From Streptomyces sp. NBC_01445 (GTDB lineage Bacteria; Actinomycetota; Actinomycetes; Streptomycetales; Streptomycetaceae), in contig NZ_CP109485.1 in NCBI RefSeq assembly GCF_035918235.1, forward strand, positions 3,658,001 to 3,722,000: a DNA stretch of 64,000 nucleotides, read 5' to 3'. A program made the translations under genes and the position numbers. Numbering within the stretch: the stretch's first letter is position 1; the number at the start of each line of letters is the position of its first letter. The notes beneath the pieces are model-generated. The model did no database searches. It saw only the letters and a program-made list of their open reading frames with translations, and was not told the origin of the DNA. Below, piece after piece: positions 43,810-53,267 of this stretch.

Positions 43810-45425
43810 GCCGACCCCCCGAGGGCCATGGCCACGCCGCGCGAGATCCCGGTGCGCAGCTGAAGGGCGAGCGCCACGTCCTGTGCGCGTGGCCGGTCCC
43901 GGCCGCAGAGGTCCGCGACAGTCCACGCCACCCGCAGCACACGATCGACGCCCCGGGCGGTCAGGAAGCCGCGCTCCAGATCGGTCTCGACATCGTCCAT
44001 GGCCCCCGGCGCGGCGGGCCACCGAGTGCGCAGCGCGTGCCCGGGCACCTCGCTGTTCGTCCGCCAGGGCGTGTCCGCGAGCCGTGCCGCGCCCCTCTCG
44101 CGGGCAGCCCGCACCCGCTCGCGGACGACGGCGGTGGTCTCGCCCTGTGCGCCGCTCCCGGTCAGCTCCGCACGCGTGACGGGCTCCACGTCCACTCTGA
44201 GGTCGACCCGGTCGAGCAGCGGCCCGGAAAGGCGCGCCTGATAGCGGCGGACCGCAGCCGGCGGGCACTCGCAGCCGCCACCCACGAGCGAGTGGTTGCC
44301 ACACGGGCACGGATTGGCGGCCAGGGCCATCAGGAAGCGGGCGGGCAGGCGCACCACCCCGGCACTGCGGGCGATGACCACGTGGCCCGACTCCAGCGGC
44401 TGGCGCAGCGCGTCGAGTGCCTGGCCGCTGAATTCCGGCGCCTCGTCAAGAAAGAGCACCCCTCTGTGGGACAACGACGCGGCGCCCGGCCGCGGCATCC
44501 CCTGTCCGCCGCCGACGAGAGACTGCATCGTCGCCGAGTGGTGTGGCGCGCAGTAAGGGGCGGAGTCGACCATCGGTTTGCCCGGCGGCAGCATGCCCGC
44601 CACCGAGTGGATGGCCGTCACTTCGAGGGCTTCCTCGCGGGTGAGCGGCGGCATGACCAGCGGCAGCCGCTCGGCGAGCATGGTCTTTCCGGCACCTGGC
44701 GGTCCCTGGAGGAGGACGTGGTGGGCCCCGGCGGCGGCGACCTCGATCGCCGTGCGTGCGGCGCGCTGGCCGACGACATCGGCCAGATCGAGGATGTGGG
44801 CGTCGTGCGGCATCCCGGCGAGACCCACGCCGAGGCCCTGGCCCGGGATGCTCAGGCCCGCGAGCATCGGGTCGGGGCGTCCGGTCTCGTCAGGCGGCTC
44901 GTCCGGGACCGGCTCGTCCGTCAGGACCGCGATGAGCTGCCGCAGGCTCCGTACGCCGAGGACGGAGACGCCCGGGACTAGCGCGGCCTCGCCGGCCGAG
45001 CACTCCGGGACCACGACCTGTTCGTAGCCCGCGTCGGCCGCCGCGAGGACGGCCGGGAGCACCCCGCGAACGGGCCGTACGCGGCCGTCGAGTCCCAGCT
45101 CGCCGATCATCACGACCTCGGAGAGGACCCTCGGATCGATTCGCTCGGCCGCTCCCAGCACGGCGCTGGCGATGGCCAAGTCAAATCCGCTGCCGCTCTT
45201 CGGCACGGACGCCGGGCTGAGCCCCACCGTGAGTTTCTTCTGCGGCCACTCCCCGCCGGAGTTGACGACTGCCGCCCTGACCCGGTCGCGGCTCTCCGAC
45301 AGGCTCTTGTCGGGCAGTCCGACCAGCGTGAACGCGGCGACCCCGGGCTCCAGGTCGGCCTGGACCTCGACGACCACCCCCTCGACCCCGACGAGAGCCA
45401 CGGAGCATGTGCGCGCGAATCCCAT
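43806..45425 (-). CDS. YifB/ComM-like AAA+ (Mg-chelatase-like) ATPase
   Basis: The 539-residue protein has an N-terminal Lon-protease-like/S5 domain (VGLPDKSLSESRDRVRAAVV) and a Mg-chelatase AAA+ domain with Walker A LLQGPPGAGKTMLAERLP and a Walker B-like VLFLDEAPEFSG. A Cys cluster (PCPCGNHSLVGGGCECPP) matches the zinc site of this family. ComM is a helicase that aids branch migration in transformation of other bacteria. It overlaps yraN by one base and dprA by four, forming a tight unit. Confidence 0.93.
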   Translation of the reverse strand: MGFARTCSVALVGVEGVVVEVQADLEPGVAAFTLVGLPDKSLSESRDRVRAAVVNSGGEWPQKKLTVGLSPASVPKSGSGFDLAIASAVLGAAERIDPRVLSEVVMIGELGLDGRVRPVRGVLPAVLAAADAGYEQVVVPECSAGEAALVPGVSVLGVRSLRQLIAVLTDEPVPDEPPDETGRPDPMLAGLSIPGQGLGVGLAGMPHDAHILDLADVVGQRAARTAIEVAAAGAHHVLLQGPPGAGKTMLAERLPLVMPPLTREEALEVTAIHSVAGMLPPGKPMVDSAPYCAPHHSATMQSLVGGGQGMPRPGAASLSHRGVLFLDEAPEFSGQALDALRQPLESGHVVIARSAGVVRLPARFLMALAANPCPCGNHSLVGGGCECPPAAVRRYQARLSGPLLDRVDLRVDVEPVTRAELTGSGAQGETTAVVRERVRAARERGAARLADTPWRTNSEVPGHALRTRWPAAPGAMDDVETDLERGFLTARGVDRVLRVAWTVADLCGRDRPRAQDVALALQLRTGISRGVAMALGGSA

Positions 45426-45808
45426 CAGGCCACACCCCGCGCGTGCTCGACGACGGGGGCGCCGCGCTCCGGCAGGAGGACCCCGACCAGATCGATGCGT
45501 ACGCCGCCGGGTGGCGCTCCCCCGTGTTCCTGAACCCAGCGCTCCGCCAGGTCGCGCAGCCGCTGGGCCTTGACGGGGGTGACCCCGGCCATCGGATGCT
45601 CGAAGGACCCGGCGGGGCCGCCCGCCCTGCGGGTTTTCACCTCGCAGACGACGAGCGCGTCGCCCTCCCGGGCGACGATGTCGATCTCACCGGTCCGCCC
45701 CGCGCGCCAGTTGCGCTCGATGACCGTCATTCCGGACTCCGCCAGCCGCCGTGCGGCCAGCTCCTCGCCGTACTTTCCGAGTGCGCTGCGTGCCTTGGAC
45801 GCGTTCAT
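45425..45808 (-). CDS. YraN/UPF0102 nuclease-like protein
   Basis: The 127-residue protein has the endonuclease-fold core of UPF0102: [40 protein letters not shown] (Glu-Asp-Glu-Lys pattern). The activity is not established for the family. The ATG at 45808 has GGAGGTG upstream. It heads the yraN-yifB-dprA unit. Confidence 0.92.
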   Translation of the reverse strand: MNASKARSALGKYGEELAARRLAESGMTVIERNWRAGRTGEIDIVAREGDALVVCEVKTRRAGGPAGSFEHPMAGVTPVKAQRLRDLAERWVQEHGGAPPGGVRIDLVGVLLPERGAPVVEHARGVA

Positions 45809-45922
45809 GTCGGCACCACCTCCGACGCCCACGCTGAGGCATGGACGCCGAAGAAGTGGATCTTGGTGAACTACTCACGCGTTGTGGATAACCCGGCCGC
45901 CCAATCCAGCGAAGTCACCCAC

Positions 45923-45988
45923 CCGAGAGCCTCGGATCGCCCGCCCGAGAGCCCCGGCTCACCCGCTCAGAAGCCCCGGCTCACCCGC
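45923..45988. repeat. Three 22-bp tandem repeats at the end of the DUF2469 gene
   Basis: Units at 45923-45944, 45945-45966 and 45967-45988 share AGAGCCCCGGCTCACCCGC, with a few changes in the first. The third spans the DUF2469 stop codon (45981-45983). No spacer structure suggests CRISPR. Confidence 0.75.
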
Positions 45989-46289
45989 CCGGCAGCTCCA
46001 GATCGGTCTTGTTCAGCTCCTCGATGTTCACGTCCTTGAACGTGAGCACCCGGACCTGCTTCACGAACCGTGCGGGCCTGTACATGTCCCACACCCAGGC
46101 ATCCGCCATGGATACCTCGAAGAAAACCTCACCCTGGACCGAGTGCACCTGCATCTCGTAGTCGTTGGTGAGATAGAAGCGCCGTTCGGTCTCGATCACG
46201 TATTTGAACAGACCGACGACGTCGCGGTACTCCCGGTAGAGCTTCAGCTCCATCTCGGTCTCGTACTTCTCGAGGTCCTCGGCGCTCAT
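45981..46289 (-). CDS. DUF2469-family protein
   Basis: The 102-residue protein (MSAEDLEKYETEMELKLYRE, VVGLFKYVIETERRFYLTND) is a highly conserved actinobacterial family with no known function, always near the sip/yraN region. It is acidic and aromatic-rich, with no membrane segment. The last residues (LELPGG) and the stop fall in the 22-bp tandem repeat. Confidence 0.92.
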   Translation of the reverse strand: MSAEDLEKYETEMELKLYREYRDVVGLFKYVIETERRFYLTNDYEMQVHSVQGEVFFEVSMADAWVWDMYRPARFVKQVRVLTFKDVNIEELNKTDLELPGG

Positions 46290-46344
46290 GGCATGTTCCC
46301 CTTCAGCCGTGCGTCCCCCTATTGTGCGTCAGCCCCGTACGCCT

Positions 46345-46866
46345 CTAGACGATTTCCGTGTCGAGGACTTCGGGACGACTCGGGGGACCCTCGTCGAGCA
46401 GCCGTTCCAGCAGCCCGGCGAGCCTGGTCGGATACACCGTCTCATGTGCCTCGGTCAGTTCCCGGCACGTCCACCAACGTGCTCCGGCGACGCTGCGCCG
46501 TTCCAGCTCGGTCAGGCCCGCCCCGGCGATCTCCGCCCCGGCCACCGCGGCCGTCGTCCGGGCCAGGAAGTACCACTCGTCCTGGTCCCAGCGCCGCCCG
46601 TCGAACGGGAAGGAGCAGGTGCGGCGCCACAGGACCGGGCCGAGCTCGACGTCCGTGATGCCGGTCTCCTCCGCGAGCTCGCGCAGCGCGGCCTGCTCAC
46701 GGGTCTCGTCGCCCTCCAGGCCGCCGCCCGGGGTGAACCACCAGTCGTCGGCGGTGTCCCCCGGCTCGTGCCCGTGCAGCAGCAGAATGCGGTCGTCGGG
46801 ATCGAGCAGTACGACCCGTGCGACCTTCCGCAGCTCCCGGCCGGCCCCGGGAGGCTCAGCCCGCAA
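46345..46866 (-). CDS. NUDIX hydrolase
   Basis: The 173-residue product carries a complete NUDIX box (GGGLEGDETREQAALRELAE ETGI), so it cleaves a nucleoside-diphosphate-linked substrate; which one is unknown. The start is uncertain: a TTG at 46866 overlaps the end of sipZ and has GGGGGAG about 7 bases upstream, while an ATG at 46944 would overlap sipZ by 89 bp. Either way it is translationally linked with the signal peptidase genes. Confidence 0.82.
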   Translation of the reverse strand: MRAEPPGAGRELRKVARVVLLDPDDRILLLHGHEPGDTADDWWFTPGGGLEGDETREQAALRELAEETGITDVELGPVLWRRTCSFPFDGRRWDQDEWYFLARTTAAVAGAEIAGAGLTELERRSVAGARWWTCRELTEAHETVYPTRLAGLLERLLDEGPPSRPEVLDTEIV

Positions 46867-47611
46867 GGGCCCGCTCCCCCGCCGACGCGCGCGACCGGCC
46901 GCGGCCCTTGCTCGCGCGCTTGGCGATCGGCCCGTACGCGGCACCGCCGAGCACCAGCACGGCGCCCGCGACCACGGCGGCCAGGACCAGCTTCAGGGGA
47001 CCCGGCTGGGAGAGTCCGCCCGGCAGCGTCTCGAAGCCGGTGGGTCGCGCGAGCATGCCGTCCATCGGCCAGGCCACGGCGTCGACCCGGGCGGCGACGG
47101 CGCTGCGCGGCACCGTTCCGTGGCTGGAGTCGCCGATGTGGACGCTGGAGTCGAGAGAGCCGCTGCGCTCGTCGCCGAGCAGGAAGAGGCGGCCCTCAGG
47201 GACCGTGGTGGTGGGGATGCCCGTGGCCGAGGGGCCCTGTCCCTTGGGGAGATACGGTTCAGCAATCTCCTTGCCGTTGACGGTCAGCTTGCCGGCCTCG
47301 CAGCAGGCGATCTTGTCGCCGCCGATGCCGACGACGCGCTTGACCATGGGCATGTCGCCCCACGCCGACTCCGTGAAGACGACGACGTCGCCGCGCTTGA
47401 CCTCACTGCCGTCGATCCGCTGCGCGAGGACCCGGTCGCCCGCGCCGATCGTCGGCGTCATCGACTCGGTGGGCACGGTGTACGGCTGGTACACGATGGC
47501 GCCCCACACGAACCCGCCCAGGAACAGCACACAGCCGAGGGCCACGGCCAACCCCGACAGCGTGCTGCCGAGCCGGCCATGGCCCTCGTCCGTACGACGT
47601 GTCCTGCTCAT
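46856..47611 (-). CDS. sipZ: Type I signal peptidase SipZ
   Basis: The 251-residue membrane protease removes Sec/Tat signal peptides. The catalytic Ser is in VPTESMTPTIGAGDRVL and the Lys in PMVKRVVGIGGD. There is an N-terminal span (near residues 18-40) and a C-terminal span (LVLAAVVAGAVLVLGGAAYG). It is last of four consecutive sip genes. The name follows Streptomyces usage by position. Confidence 0.93.
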   Translation of the reverse strand: MSRTRRTDEGHGRLGSTLSGLAVALGCVLFLGGFVWGAIVYQPYTVPTESMTPTIGAGDRVLAQRIDGSEVKRGDVVVFTESAWGDMPMVKRVVGIGGDKIACCEAGKLTVNGKEIAEPYLPKGQGPSATGIPTTTVPEGRLFLLGDERSGSLDSSVHIGDSSHGTVPRSAVAARVDAVAWPMDGMLARPTGFETLPGGLSQPGPLKLVLAAVVAGAVLVLGGAAYGPIAKRASKGRGRSRASAGERALAG

Positions 47612-47670
47612 CCCAGTTGCTCCCCGCCTCGGAGACTCGCCGTGGAAGATCGGCGATCTGGGACGGCACC

Positions 47671-48666
47671 CTACCCGGCGGTCTTCGCCTCAGAAACCCT
47701 GGTGTTCCCCTGGGTAAGCCGACGCCTGCGCCACAGCACGAGTGGTGCGGCGCCCGCGAGCCCGAGCGCGCCCGGAGCCGCTCCCATCGCCGCGCTGAGG
47801 CCCGGCTGGTCGAACGTGTCCGGCACCGGCAGGGTCGTCCAGCGGGTGGGCGGCCAGGCGACCACGATCGCGCGGCCCACGACGTTGTCCACGGGCACGA
47901 AGCCCTGGTTGCTGTCCTGCTGGTGGTACCGGGAGTCCATGGAGTCCTGGCGGTGGTCACCCATGACCCAAACTTTGCCAATGGGTACGGTGACCTTGAA
48001 CTTGCCGCCCACATTGTCGTCGCTGCACGGGGTGTTCCCCGGATAGACGTACGGCTCGTTCAGCGCCTTGCCGTTGACCTCGAGCGGGCCCGTCCCGTTG
48101 CACTCGATCGTGTCACCGCCGACGCCGATGACGCGCTTGATGAGGTCCTTCTCGTTGGTGGACGGCATCAGGCCGATCCAGCCGAGGAGGCGCTGCACCG
48201 GATTCGGCTCGGCCGTCGGCTCGTCCCTCAGCCAGCCGTCCGGGTCGTGGAAGACGATGACCTCGCCGCGCCCGGGCTCGGAGCCGAACCACGGCGTCAG
48301 CTTGTCGACGAGCACGCGGTCGCCGATCTGCAGGGTGTTCTCCATCGACGCCGACGGAATCGAGAACGCCTGCACCAGGAACGTCTTGATCACCAGCGCC
48401 AGGACCAGCGCGATGACGATCAGGAGCGGAAGCTCCTTCCAGAAGGAGCGGGGCTTCTTCGCCCGGCCTCCCGCCCTGCCGCCGTCACCGTGGCCGTCAC
48501 CAGGGCCGTCGCCCCGTCCACCACCGTGCCCGTCGCCGTTCGCGGCGCCATTGTCGAGGTTCACGGCGCCCGTAGCGGCCGATGCCGCTCCGTCGTCGGA
48601 TCGCCCGGGCTGCTCGTCGGGCCCTTGCCCTGACCGTGCGCCGACCGCCAAGTCCCCCACATCCAC
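47671..48666 (-). CDS. sipY: Type I signal peptidase SipY
   Basis: The 331-residue enzyme has the catalytic Ser in SIPSASMENTLQIGDRVL and the Lys in DLIKRVIGVGGD. The N-terminal 65 residues are Gly/Asp/His-rich and disordered; a membrane span precedes the Ser and a second lies near the C-terminus. The start is GTG at 48666, so its first 170 bp overlap the 3' end of sipX. A later GTG (48564) would lessen but not remove the overlap. Confidence 0.9.
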   Translation of the reverse strand: MDVGDLAVGARSGQGPDEQPGRSDDGAASAATGAVNLDNGAANGDGHGGGRGDGPGDGHGDGGRAGGRAKKPRSFWKELPLLIVIALVLALVIKTFLVQAFSIPSASMENTLQIGDRVLVDKLTPWFGSEPGRGEVIVFHDPDGWLRDEPTAEPNPVQRLLGWIGLMPSTNEKDLIKRVIGVGGDTIECNGTGPLEVNGKALNEPYVYPGNTPCSDDNVGGKFKVTVPIGKVWVMGDHRQDSMDSRYHQQDSNQGFVPVDNVVGRAIVVAWPPTRWTTLPVPDTFDQPGLSAAMGAAPGALGLAGAAPLVLWRRRRLTQGNTRVSEAKTAG

Positions 48667-49639
48667 TCCTCACTCCGTGCCGCTGCCTGTCGTCCCATAC
48701 GCGATGCAGGCCCACCACTCCCATAACGAGCGGGAGTTCCGCAGGGCTCGGGAGAGGGATCATTCCGTTCAGATCCTCGGAGGCCACCCTATGCGACGGT
48801 TGCCGGGCCGCGGCCGATCTGCTCTGCGCGGCGGCCACCGTCGCGTAGGTGTCCGGCTCCGGGAGCGTGGTCCAGTGACCGACCGGCCAGGCGATGACGC
48901 GGGCGCGGCCGACGACCGACTTCTCCGAGACGGTGCCGCTGAACGGCTCGGTGCGGTGGAAGCGCGAGTCGGCCGAGTTGGAGCGGTGGTCACCCATCAC
49001 GAACAGGCGCCCCTTGGGCACCTTGACCTCGAATTCGAACTTCGACGGCACGTCTCCGGGGTGGATGTACGGCTCGTTCAGGGGCGTCCCGTTGACCGTC
49101 ACGCGGCCCTGCTTGTCGCAGCACTTGACGGTGTCACCGCCGACCGCGATGACCCTCTTGATGAGGTCGCGCTCGTCGTCGGAGGGCAGAAGGCCGATCC
49201 AGGTGAGGCCTTCTTTCACCTGTTTGACGCCGACGGGGGCGTCCTTCTTCGCGCCCTGTTCCTGTTCCAGCCACTTGCCGGGGTCCTTGAAGACGACGAC
49301 GTCGCCGCGGTGCGGCTTCGCGCCGAACCACGGGGTGAGCTTGTCGACCAGGACCCGGTCGCCGATCCTGATCGTCTGCTCCATGGAGCCCGACGGGATC
49401 ACGAAGGCCTGGACGAGGAACGTCTTCAGGACGAGCGCTATGAGCAGCGCCACGCCTATGAGGAGCGGGATCTCCTTGAGCGCGGAGCGCTGTCGGCGTC
49501 GCTTGACCTTGCGCGCCAGCCTGCGCCGCTCGGCACGGCCCGGCAGTGGCGGGGTGCCGGCGCGGCGCGTCCCGGTGGGCAGGCGGGTGTCGCCGCCGCC
49601 CCTGCGCGAGTGGGAGCGTCCGCGGTTACCCATGGGCAC
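48497..49639 (-). CDS. sipX: Type I signal peptidase SipX with extended C-terminus
   Basis: The 380-residue frame has the catalytic Ser in VIPSGSMEQTIRIGDRVLVD and the Lys in DLIKRVIAVGGD, plus two membrane spans (near residues 55-75 and 285-305). From memory, SipX of S. lividans is about 320 residues. The extra ~60 here are Arg/Gly-rich and overlap sipY in another frame, as if an original stop near 48680 was lost. The start overlaps the sipW stop by 14 bp (an internal ATG at 49633 is also possible). Confidence 0.88.
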   Translation of the reverse strand: MPMGNRGRSHSRRGGGDTRLPTGTRRAGTPPLPGRAERRRLARKVKRRRQRSALKEIPLLIGVALLIALVLKTFLVQAFVIPSGSMEQTIRIGDRVLVDKLTPWFGAKPHRGDVVVFKDPGKWLEQEQGAKKDAPVGVKQVKEGLTWIGLLPSDDERDLIKRVIAVGGDTVKCCDKQGRVTVNGTPLNEPYIHPGDVPSKFEFEVKVPKGRLFVMGDHRSNSADSRFHRTEPFSGTVSEKSVVGRARVIAWPVGHWTTLPEPDTYATVAAAQSRSAAARQPSHRVASEDLNGMIPLPSPAELPLVMGVVGLHRVWDDRQRHGVRSGCGGLGGRRTVRARARRAARAIRRRSGIGRYGRREPRQWRRERRRARWWTGRRPW

Positions 49640-50324
49640 CGCCGGGTCCGGGCACGCGCGCGTAGACGTCGTTACGGGACAGGGAGCCCCAGTGGCCCGT
49701 CGGCCAGGCGATCCACTGGGCTCTGCCGATCACTTCGCCCACGGGGACCATGCCGCCGCCGGGCGCGCCCAGGTAGTCGCGTGAGTCCCGGGAGTCGGCC
49801 CGGTGATCACCGAGCAGGAAGAGGGTGCCGTCGGGCACGACGAGGTCGAAGGGGACCTTCGAGGGGGTGTTCCCGGGGTACAGGAACGAACTCTCGTCCA
49901 CCGGTTCGCCGTTCACCCCGATCCTCCCCTTGCTGTCGCAGCAGACCACATGGTCTCCCCCCACGCCCACGACTCGCTTGATGTAGTCGGCGTCACCGAA
50001 GTACCCGGTCCCGTCGAAGACCACGACGTCGCCCCGCTGCGGCTCAGCACCGAAACGGTACGCCAACTTGTTTACGAGCACGCGGTCCCCGACTCTCAAT
50101 GCGGGCTCCATGGAACCGCTGGGGATCTGGAAGGGCTGCATCACGAAGATGCTCAGCACGAGCAGCAGAACAAGGCAGAGCAGCGCCGACAGGGTCAGGC
50201 GGCCGCCGGGGAGCCAGGACGCGGCCCACGGCACAAACGCGAAACGCGACCGCTCCTCCTCGCCCTCGTGTACGGAGGGTTGGGAGGCGCGATCGCGTTC
50301 CGTTGTCTGTGCTTCGGTGTCCAT
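49626..50324 (-). CDS. sipW: Type I signal peptidase SipW
   Basis: The 232-residue enzyme has an acidic N-terminus, one clear membrane span (LSALLCLVLLLVLSIFVM), then the catalytic Ser in QIPSGSMEPALRVGDRVLVN and the Lys in YIKRVVGVGGD. Unlike the other three it has no C-terminal span, as known for Streptomyces SipW. It is first in the sip cluster, 45 bp after rplS. Confidence 0.93.
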   Translation of the reverse strand: MDTEAQTTERDRASQPSVHEGEEERSRFAFVPWAASWLPGGRLTLSALLCLVLLLVLSIFVMQPFQIPSGSMEPALRVGDRVLVNKLAYRFGAEPQRGDVVVFDGTGYFGDADYIKRVVGVGGDHVVCCDSKGRIGVNGEPVDESSFLYPGNTPSKVPFDLVVPDGTLFLLGDHRADSRDSRDYLGAPGGGMVPVGEVIGRAQWIAWPTGHWGSLSRNDVYARVPGPGGAHG

Positions 50325-50369
50325 CGAGGCCAGATGCTATCCGGCCCGGCTGTGACCCCGTGCGCGAGC

Positions 50370-50720
50370 TCAGTTGTCGCGCTTCTCCTTGATCTTCGCG
50401 GCCTTGCCGCGCAGGTCGCGCAGGTAGTAGAGCTTCGCGCGACGCACGTCACCGCGGGTGACGAGCTCGATCTTCTCGACGATCGGGGTGTGCACCGGGA
50501 ACGTGCGCTCGACGCCGACGGAGAAGGAGACCTTGCGGACCGTGAAGGTCTCGCGGACACCGGCGCCCTGGCGGCGGATGACTACGCCCTTGAACTGCTG
50601 CACACGGGAGCGGTTGCCCTCGATGACGCGGACGTGGACGTTGACGGTGTCACCCGGGCGGAAGGCCGGGATGTCGCTGCGCAGCGACGCGCTGTCGACG
50701 GAGTCGAGCAGGTGAGACAT
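50370..50720 (-). CDS. rplS: 50S ribosomal protein L19
   Basis: The 116-residue protein carries the L19 core ([30 protein letters not shown] and [16 protein letters not shown] segment). It lies at the 30S-50S interface. A 133-bp gap separates it from trmD and contains small hairpins (for example CCGATG...CATCGG, 50739-50758) that may set its separate expression. Confidence 0.97.
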   Translation of the reverse strand: MSHLLDSVDSASLRSDIPAFRPGDTVNVHVRVIEGNRSRVQQFKGVVIRRQGAGVRETFTVRKVSFSVGVERTFPVHTPIVEKIELVTRGDVRRAKLYYLRDLRGKAAKIKEKRDN

Positions 50721-50853
50721 GATCGTCTGCTTTCTTCACCGATGCCACAGGTCATCGGCGGGAGTGTTCGAAATGAGGATTCGGTAGCTGATCGCGTCGG
50801 GCGGGCGTCGTTCCCCCTGTGGCAGGGGCGCACGCTGGACGTACAGCAGCGGC

Positions 50854-51675
50854 CTATTCTTCCACGGCTTCGGGGTCTCGCCCAAATCGGCCGTCCGGGC
50901 CCGGCCGCCACCCCAGGATGGAGAGCATCTCGCGGTCCTTCTTGTCGAAGACCGAGGGGTCGCAACGCTCCACGAGATCGGGCCTGTTGCGGGTGGTGCG
51001 CCGCAGCGCCTCGTCCCTGCGCCAGCGCGCGATCTTGCCGTGGTGGCCGCTGAGCAGCACGTCAGGGATGCCCTGTCCGCGCCACTCGGGGGGCTTGGTG
51101 TAAACGGGCCCTTCGAGGAGGTTGGCCATGGCGCCGGGCGCGAAGGAGTCGTCCCGGTGGGACTCGGCGTTGCCGAGGACTCCGGGCAGCAGTCGCGCGA
51201 CGGCCTCCGTGACGACGAGTACGGCGGCCTCTCCGCCGGCGAGCACGTAGTCGCCGATGGAGACCTCGTAGACCGGCATCCGGGTCGCGTACTCGTCGAT
51301 GACGCGGCGGTCGATGCCCTCGTAGCGCGCGGGCGTGAAGACCAGCCACGGGCGCTCGGAGAGCTCGACGGCGAGCTCCTGGGTGAAGGGGCGTCCGCTG
51401 GGCGTGGGGACGACGAGGGCGGGGCCGTGAGACCCGGTCTCGTAGCCTTCGGCGAGCACGTCGTCGAGGGCGTCGCCCCAGGGGCCGGTCTTCATGACCA
51501 TGCCGGGGCCGCCGCCGTAGGGGGTGTCGTCGACCGTGTTGTGCCGGTCGTACGTCCACTCCCTGAGGTCGTGCACTCGTACGTCGAGCTGCCCGCGCGC
51601 GCGGGCCTTGCCGACGAGGGAGACGTTCAGCGGGTCGAGGTACTCGGGGAAGATCGTGACGACGTCGAGCCGCAT
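50854..51675 (-). CDS. trmD: tRNA (guanine-37-N1)-methyltransferase
   Basis: The 273-residue SPOUT enzyme methylates G37 of tRNAs to keep the reading frame. Motifs include [20 protein letters not shown] and the trefoil-knot SAM site VYEVSIGDYVLAGGEAAVLV; the catalytic Asp region (ESHRDDSFAPG) is present. Its ATG overlaps the rimM stop by one base. Confidence 0.97.
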   Translation of the reverse strand: MRLDVVTIFPEYLDPLNVSLVGKARARGQLDVRVHDLREWTYDRHNTVDDTPYGGGPGMVMKTGPWGDALDDVLAEGYETGSHGPALVVPTPSGRPFTQELAVELSERPWLVFTPARYEGIDRRVIDEYATRMPVYEVSIGDYVLAGGEAAVLVVTEAVARLLPGVLGNAESHRDDSFAPGAMANLLEGPVYTKPPEWRGQGIPDVLLSGHHGKIARWRRDEALRRTTRNRPDLVERCDPSVFDKKDREMLSILGWRPGPDGRFGRDPEAVEE

Positions 51676-52265
51676 CAGGCGCCGCCCGCCTCGGAGCCCT
51701 TGCCGGAGTCCTCGTCAGAGCCCTCGTCGGCGTCGCGGCTGGAGGCGATCTCGGCACGGTCGTCGATGAGTCCGGGCGGCGGGTCGATGATCGCCCGCTG
51801 CTCCTCGAGGTCGATCTCGGTGACGATCTCCTCGACGAAGGGGATCATCACCTCGCTGCCGTCGGGGCGCTCCACGATGAACAGGTCCTGCGAGGGCAGG
51901 TGCGAGATCTCGGTGATCCGGCCGACCTCGACGCCGTCCGTGGTGACCACGTCCAGGTCCATCAGCTGGTGGTCGTAGAACTCGTCCTCGTCCTCCGGCA
52001 GCTCCTCCGGGTCGACCTCGGCGATCAGGAGCGTGTTGCGCAGGGCCTCGGCGGCCGTACGGTCGCGTACGCCCTCGAAGCGCAGCAGGAGGCGGCCGCT
52101 GTGCACGCGGCCGGTCTCGATCGTCAGCGGCCCCGCGGAGGCGGGGGCGGTGGCGAGCACGGCACCGGGGCCGAGCCGCAGCTCGGGCTCGTCGGTGCGT
52201 ACCTCGACGGTGACCTCGCCCTTGATGCCGTGGGCGCGGCCGATGCGCGCGACTACCAGCTGCAC
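51675..52265 (-). CDS. rimM: 16S rRNA processing protein RimM
   Basis: The 196-residue protein has the N-terminal RimM domain ([20 protein letters not shown]) and the C-terminal PRC-barrel ([20 protein letters not shown]), ending in an acidic Asp/Ser/Gly tail longer than usual. It helps mature the 30S head near S19. The GTG at 52265 has AGGAGA upstream. A strong hairpin lies between it and khpA. Confidence 0.96.
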   Translation of the reverse strand: MQLVVARIGRAHGIKGEVTVEVRTDEPELRLGPGAVLATAPASAGPLTIETGRVHSGRLLLRFEGVRDRTAAEALRNTLLIAEVDPEELPEDEDEFYDHQLMDLDVVTTDGVEVGRITEISHLPSQDLFIVERPDGSEVMIPFVEEIVTEIDLEEQRAIIDPPPGLIDDRAEIASSRDADEGSDEDSGKGSEAGGA

Positions 52266-52293
52266 GTGAACAACTCTCCTGTCATACGGCCAC

Positions 52294-52327
52294 GGGCCGG
52301 GGACGGCCCTGAGGCCCTCCCCGGCCC
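52294..52327. terminator. Hairpin between khpA and rimM
   Basis: GGGCCGGGG (52294-52302) and CCCCGGCCC (52319-52327) form a 9-bp perfect stem with a 16-nt loop and no U-tract, a likely attenuator within the operon. Confidence 0.6.
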
Positions 52328-52366
52328 GAGCCGGTGCTTCATTTGTCGCCGAACCGTTGGTCCGGC

Positions 52367-52606
52367 TCAGCGAACCTGGTCCACGTCGACGAGGTCGACG
52401 CGGACACCGCGGCCGCCGATGGCGCCCACGACGGTACGCAGGGCACGCGCGGTGCGGCCGTTACGGCCGATCACCTTGCCGAGGTCATCGGGGTGAACCC
52501 GGACCTCGAGTACGCGCCCACGGCGCAGGTTGCGCGAGGCGACCTGCACATCGTCGGGGTTGTCGACGATGCCCTTCACGAGGTGCTCAAGAGCCTCCTC
52601 GAGCAT
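52367..52606 (-). CDS. khpA: KH-domain RNA-binding protein
   Basis: The 79-residue protein is a single KH domain with the GxxG loop in [17 protein letters not shown]. KhpA-type proteins bind RNA broadly and are always next to rpsP. It starts 2 bp after the rpsP stop. Confidence 0.95.
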   Translation of the reverse strand: MLEEALEHLVKGIVDNPDDVQVASRNLRRGRVLEVRVHPDDLGKVIGRNGRTARALRTVVGAIGGRGVRVDLVDVDQVR

Positions 52607-52608
52607 GC

Positions 52609-53046
52609 TCAGGCCTCGGTGGACTCGGTGGACTCGGCCGGGGCCTCGTCCGCCTTCTTGTCAGCCTTCTTGGCCTTCGGGGTGATGGCCTCACCCTTGG
52701 CGTCGTCGCCCTCGAGACCCTTGGTGAAGGCCTCGAACGCGGCGCGCTTGTCCTTGGGCTCCGCGACGAGCAGCGGCGCGGGGGCCGGGAGGCCCTTGTG
52801 CTTCTGCCAGTCACCGGTGAGCTTCAGGATGGCCATGACCGGCTCGGTCGGCTGGGCGCCGACGGACAGCCAGTACTGGGCACGCTCCGAGTTGACCTCG
52901 ATGCGCGAGGGGTTCTGTACCGGGTGGTACAGGCCGATCTCCTCGATGGCCCGGCCGTCACGGCGGGTACGGGAGTCGGCGACGACGATGCGGTAGTGAG
53001 GCGAACGGATCTTGCCCAGACGCTTCAGCTTGATCTTGACTGCCAC
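52609..53046 (-). CDS. rpsP: 30S ribosomal protein S16
   Basis: The 145-residue protein has a full S16 core ([30 protein letters not shown]) and a ~50-residue Lys/Ala/Glu-rich tail ([20 protein letters not shown]) usual in Streptomyces. The start is GTG at 53046 with AGGAGA upstream. It leads the rpsP-khpA-rimM-trmD-rplS cluster. Confidence 0.96.
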   Translation of the reverse strand: MAVKIKLKRLGKIRSPHYRIVVADSRTRRDGRAIEEIGLYHPVQNPSRIEVNSERAQYWLSVGAQPTEPVMAILKLTGDWQKHKGLPAPAPLLVAEPKDKRAAFEAFTKGLEGDDAKGEAITPKAKKADKKADEAPAESTESTEA

Positions 53047-53267
53047 TGGAGTGGTGTCTCCTGGTCTTGACGTGGTTGGGCACAACGGGATGCCACGTGG
53101 GGTTGCGGTACTCGGAGTGCCCGATGGACGCGTCAGCCGGAGGCGAGAGGGTTCCTGTGCGGCTGTCGAGTACAGCTAGCCATTGTGCCATACGCCGGCG
53201 GGGCGGCCGAATCCGGTCTGGGCGCCCCGCAGCAGGTCGCACACCCTCACCGAAGATCAGCTGGAGA

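Noticed and set aside
45923..45988. Tandem repeats as a CRISPR array
   Set aside because: Units are contiguous without spacers and overlap a coding end; no cas gene is near.
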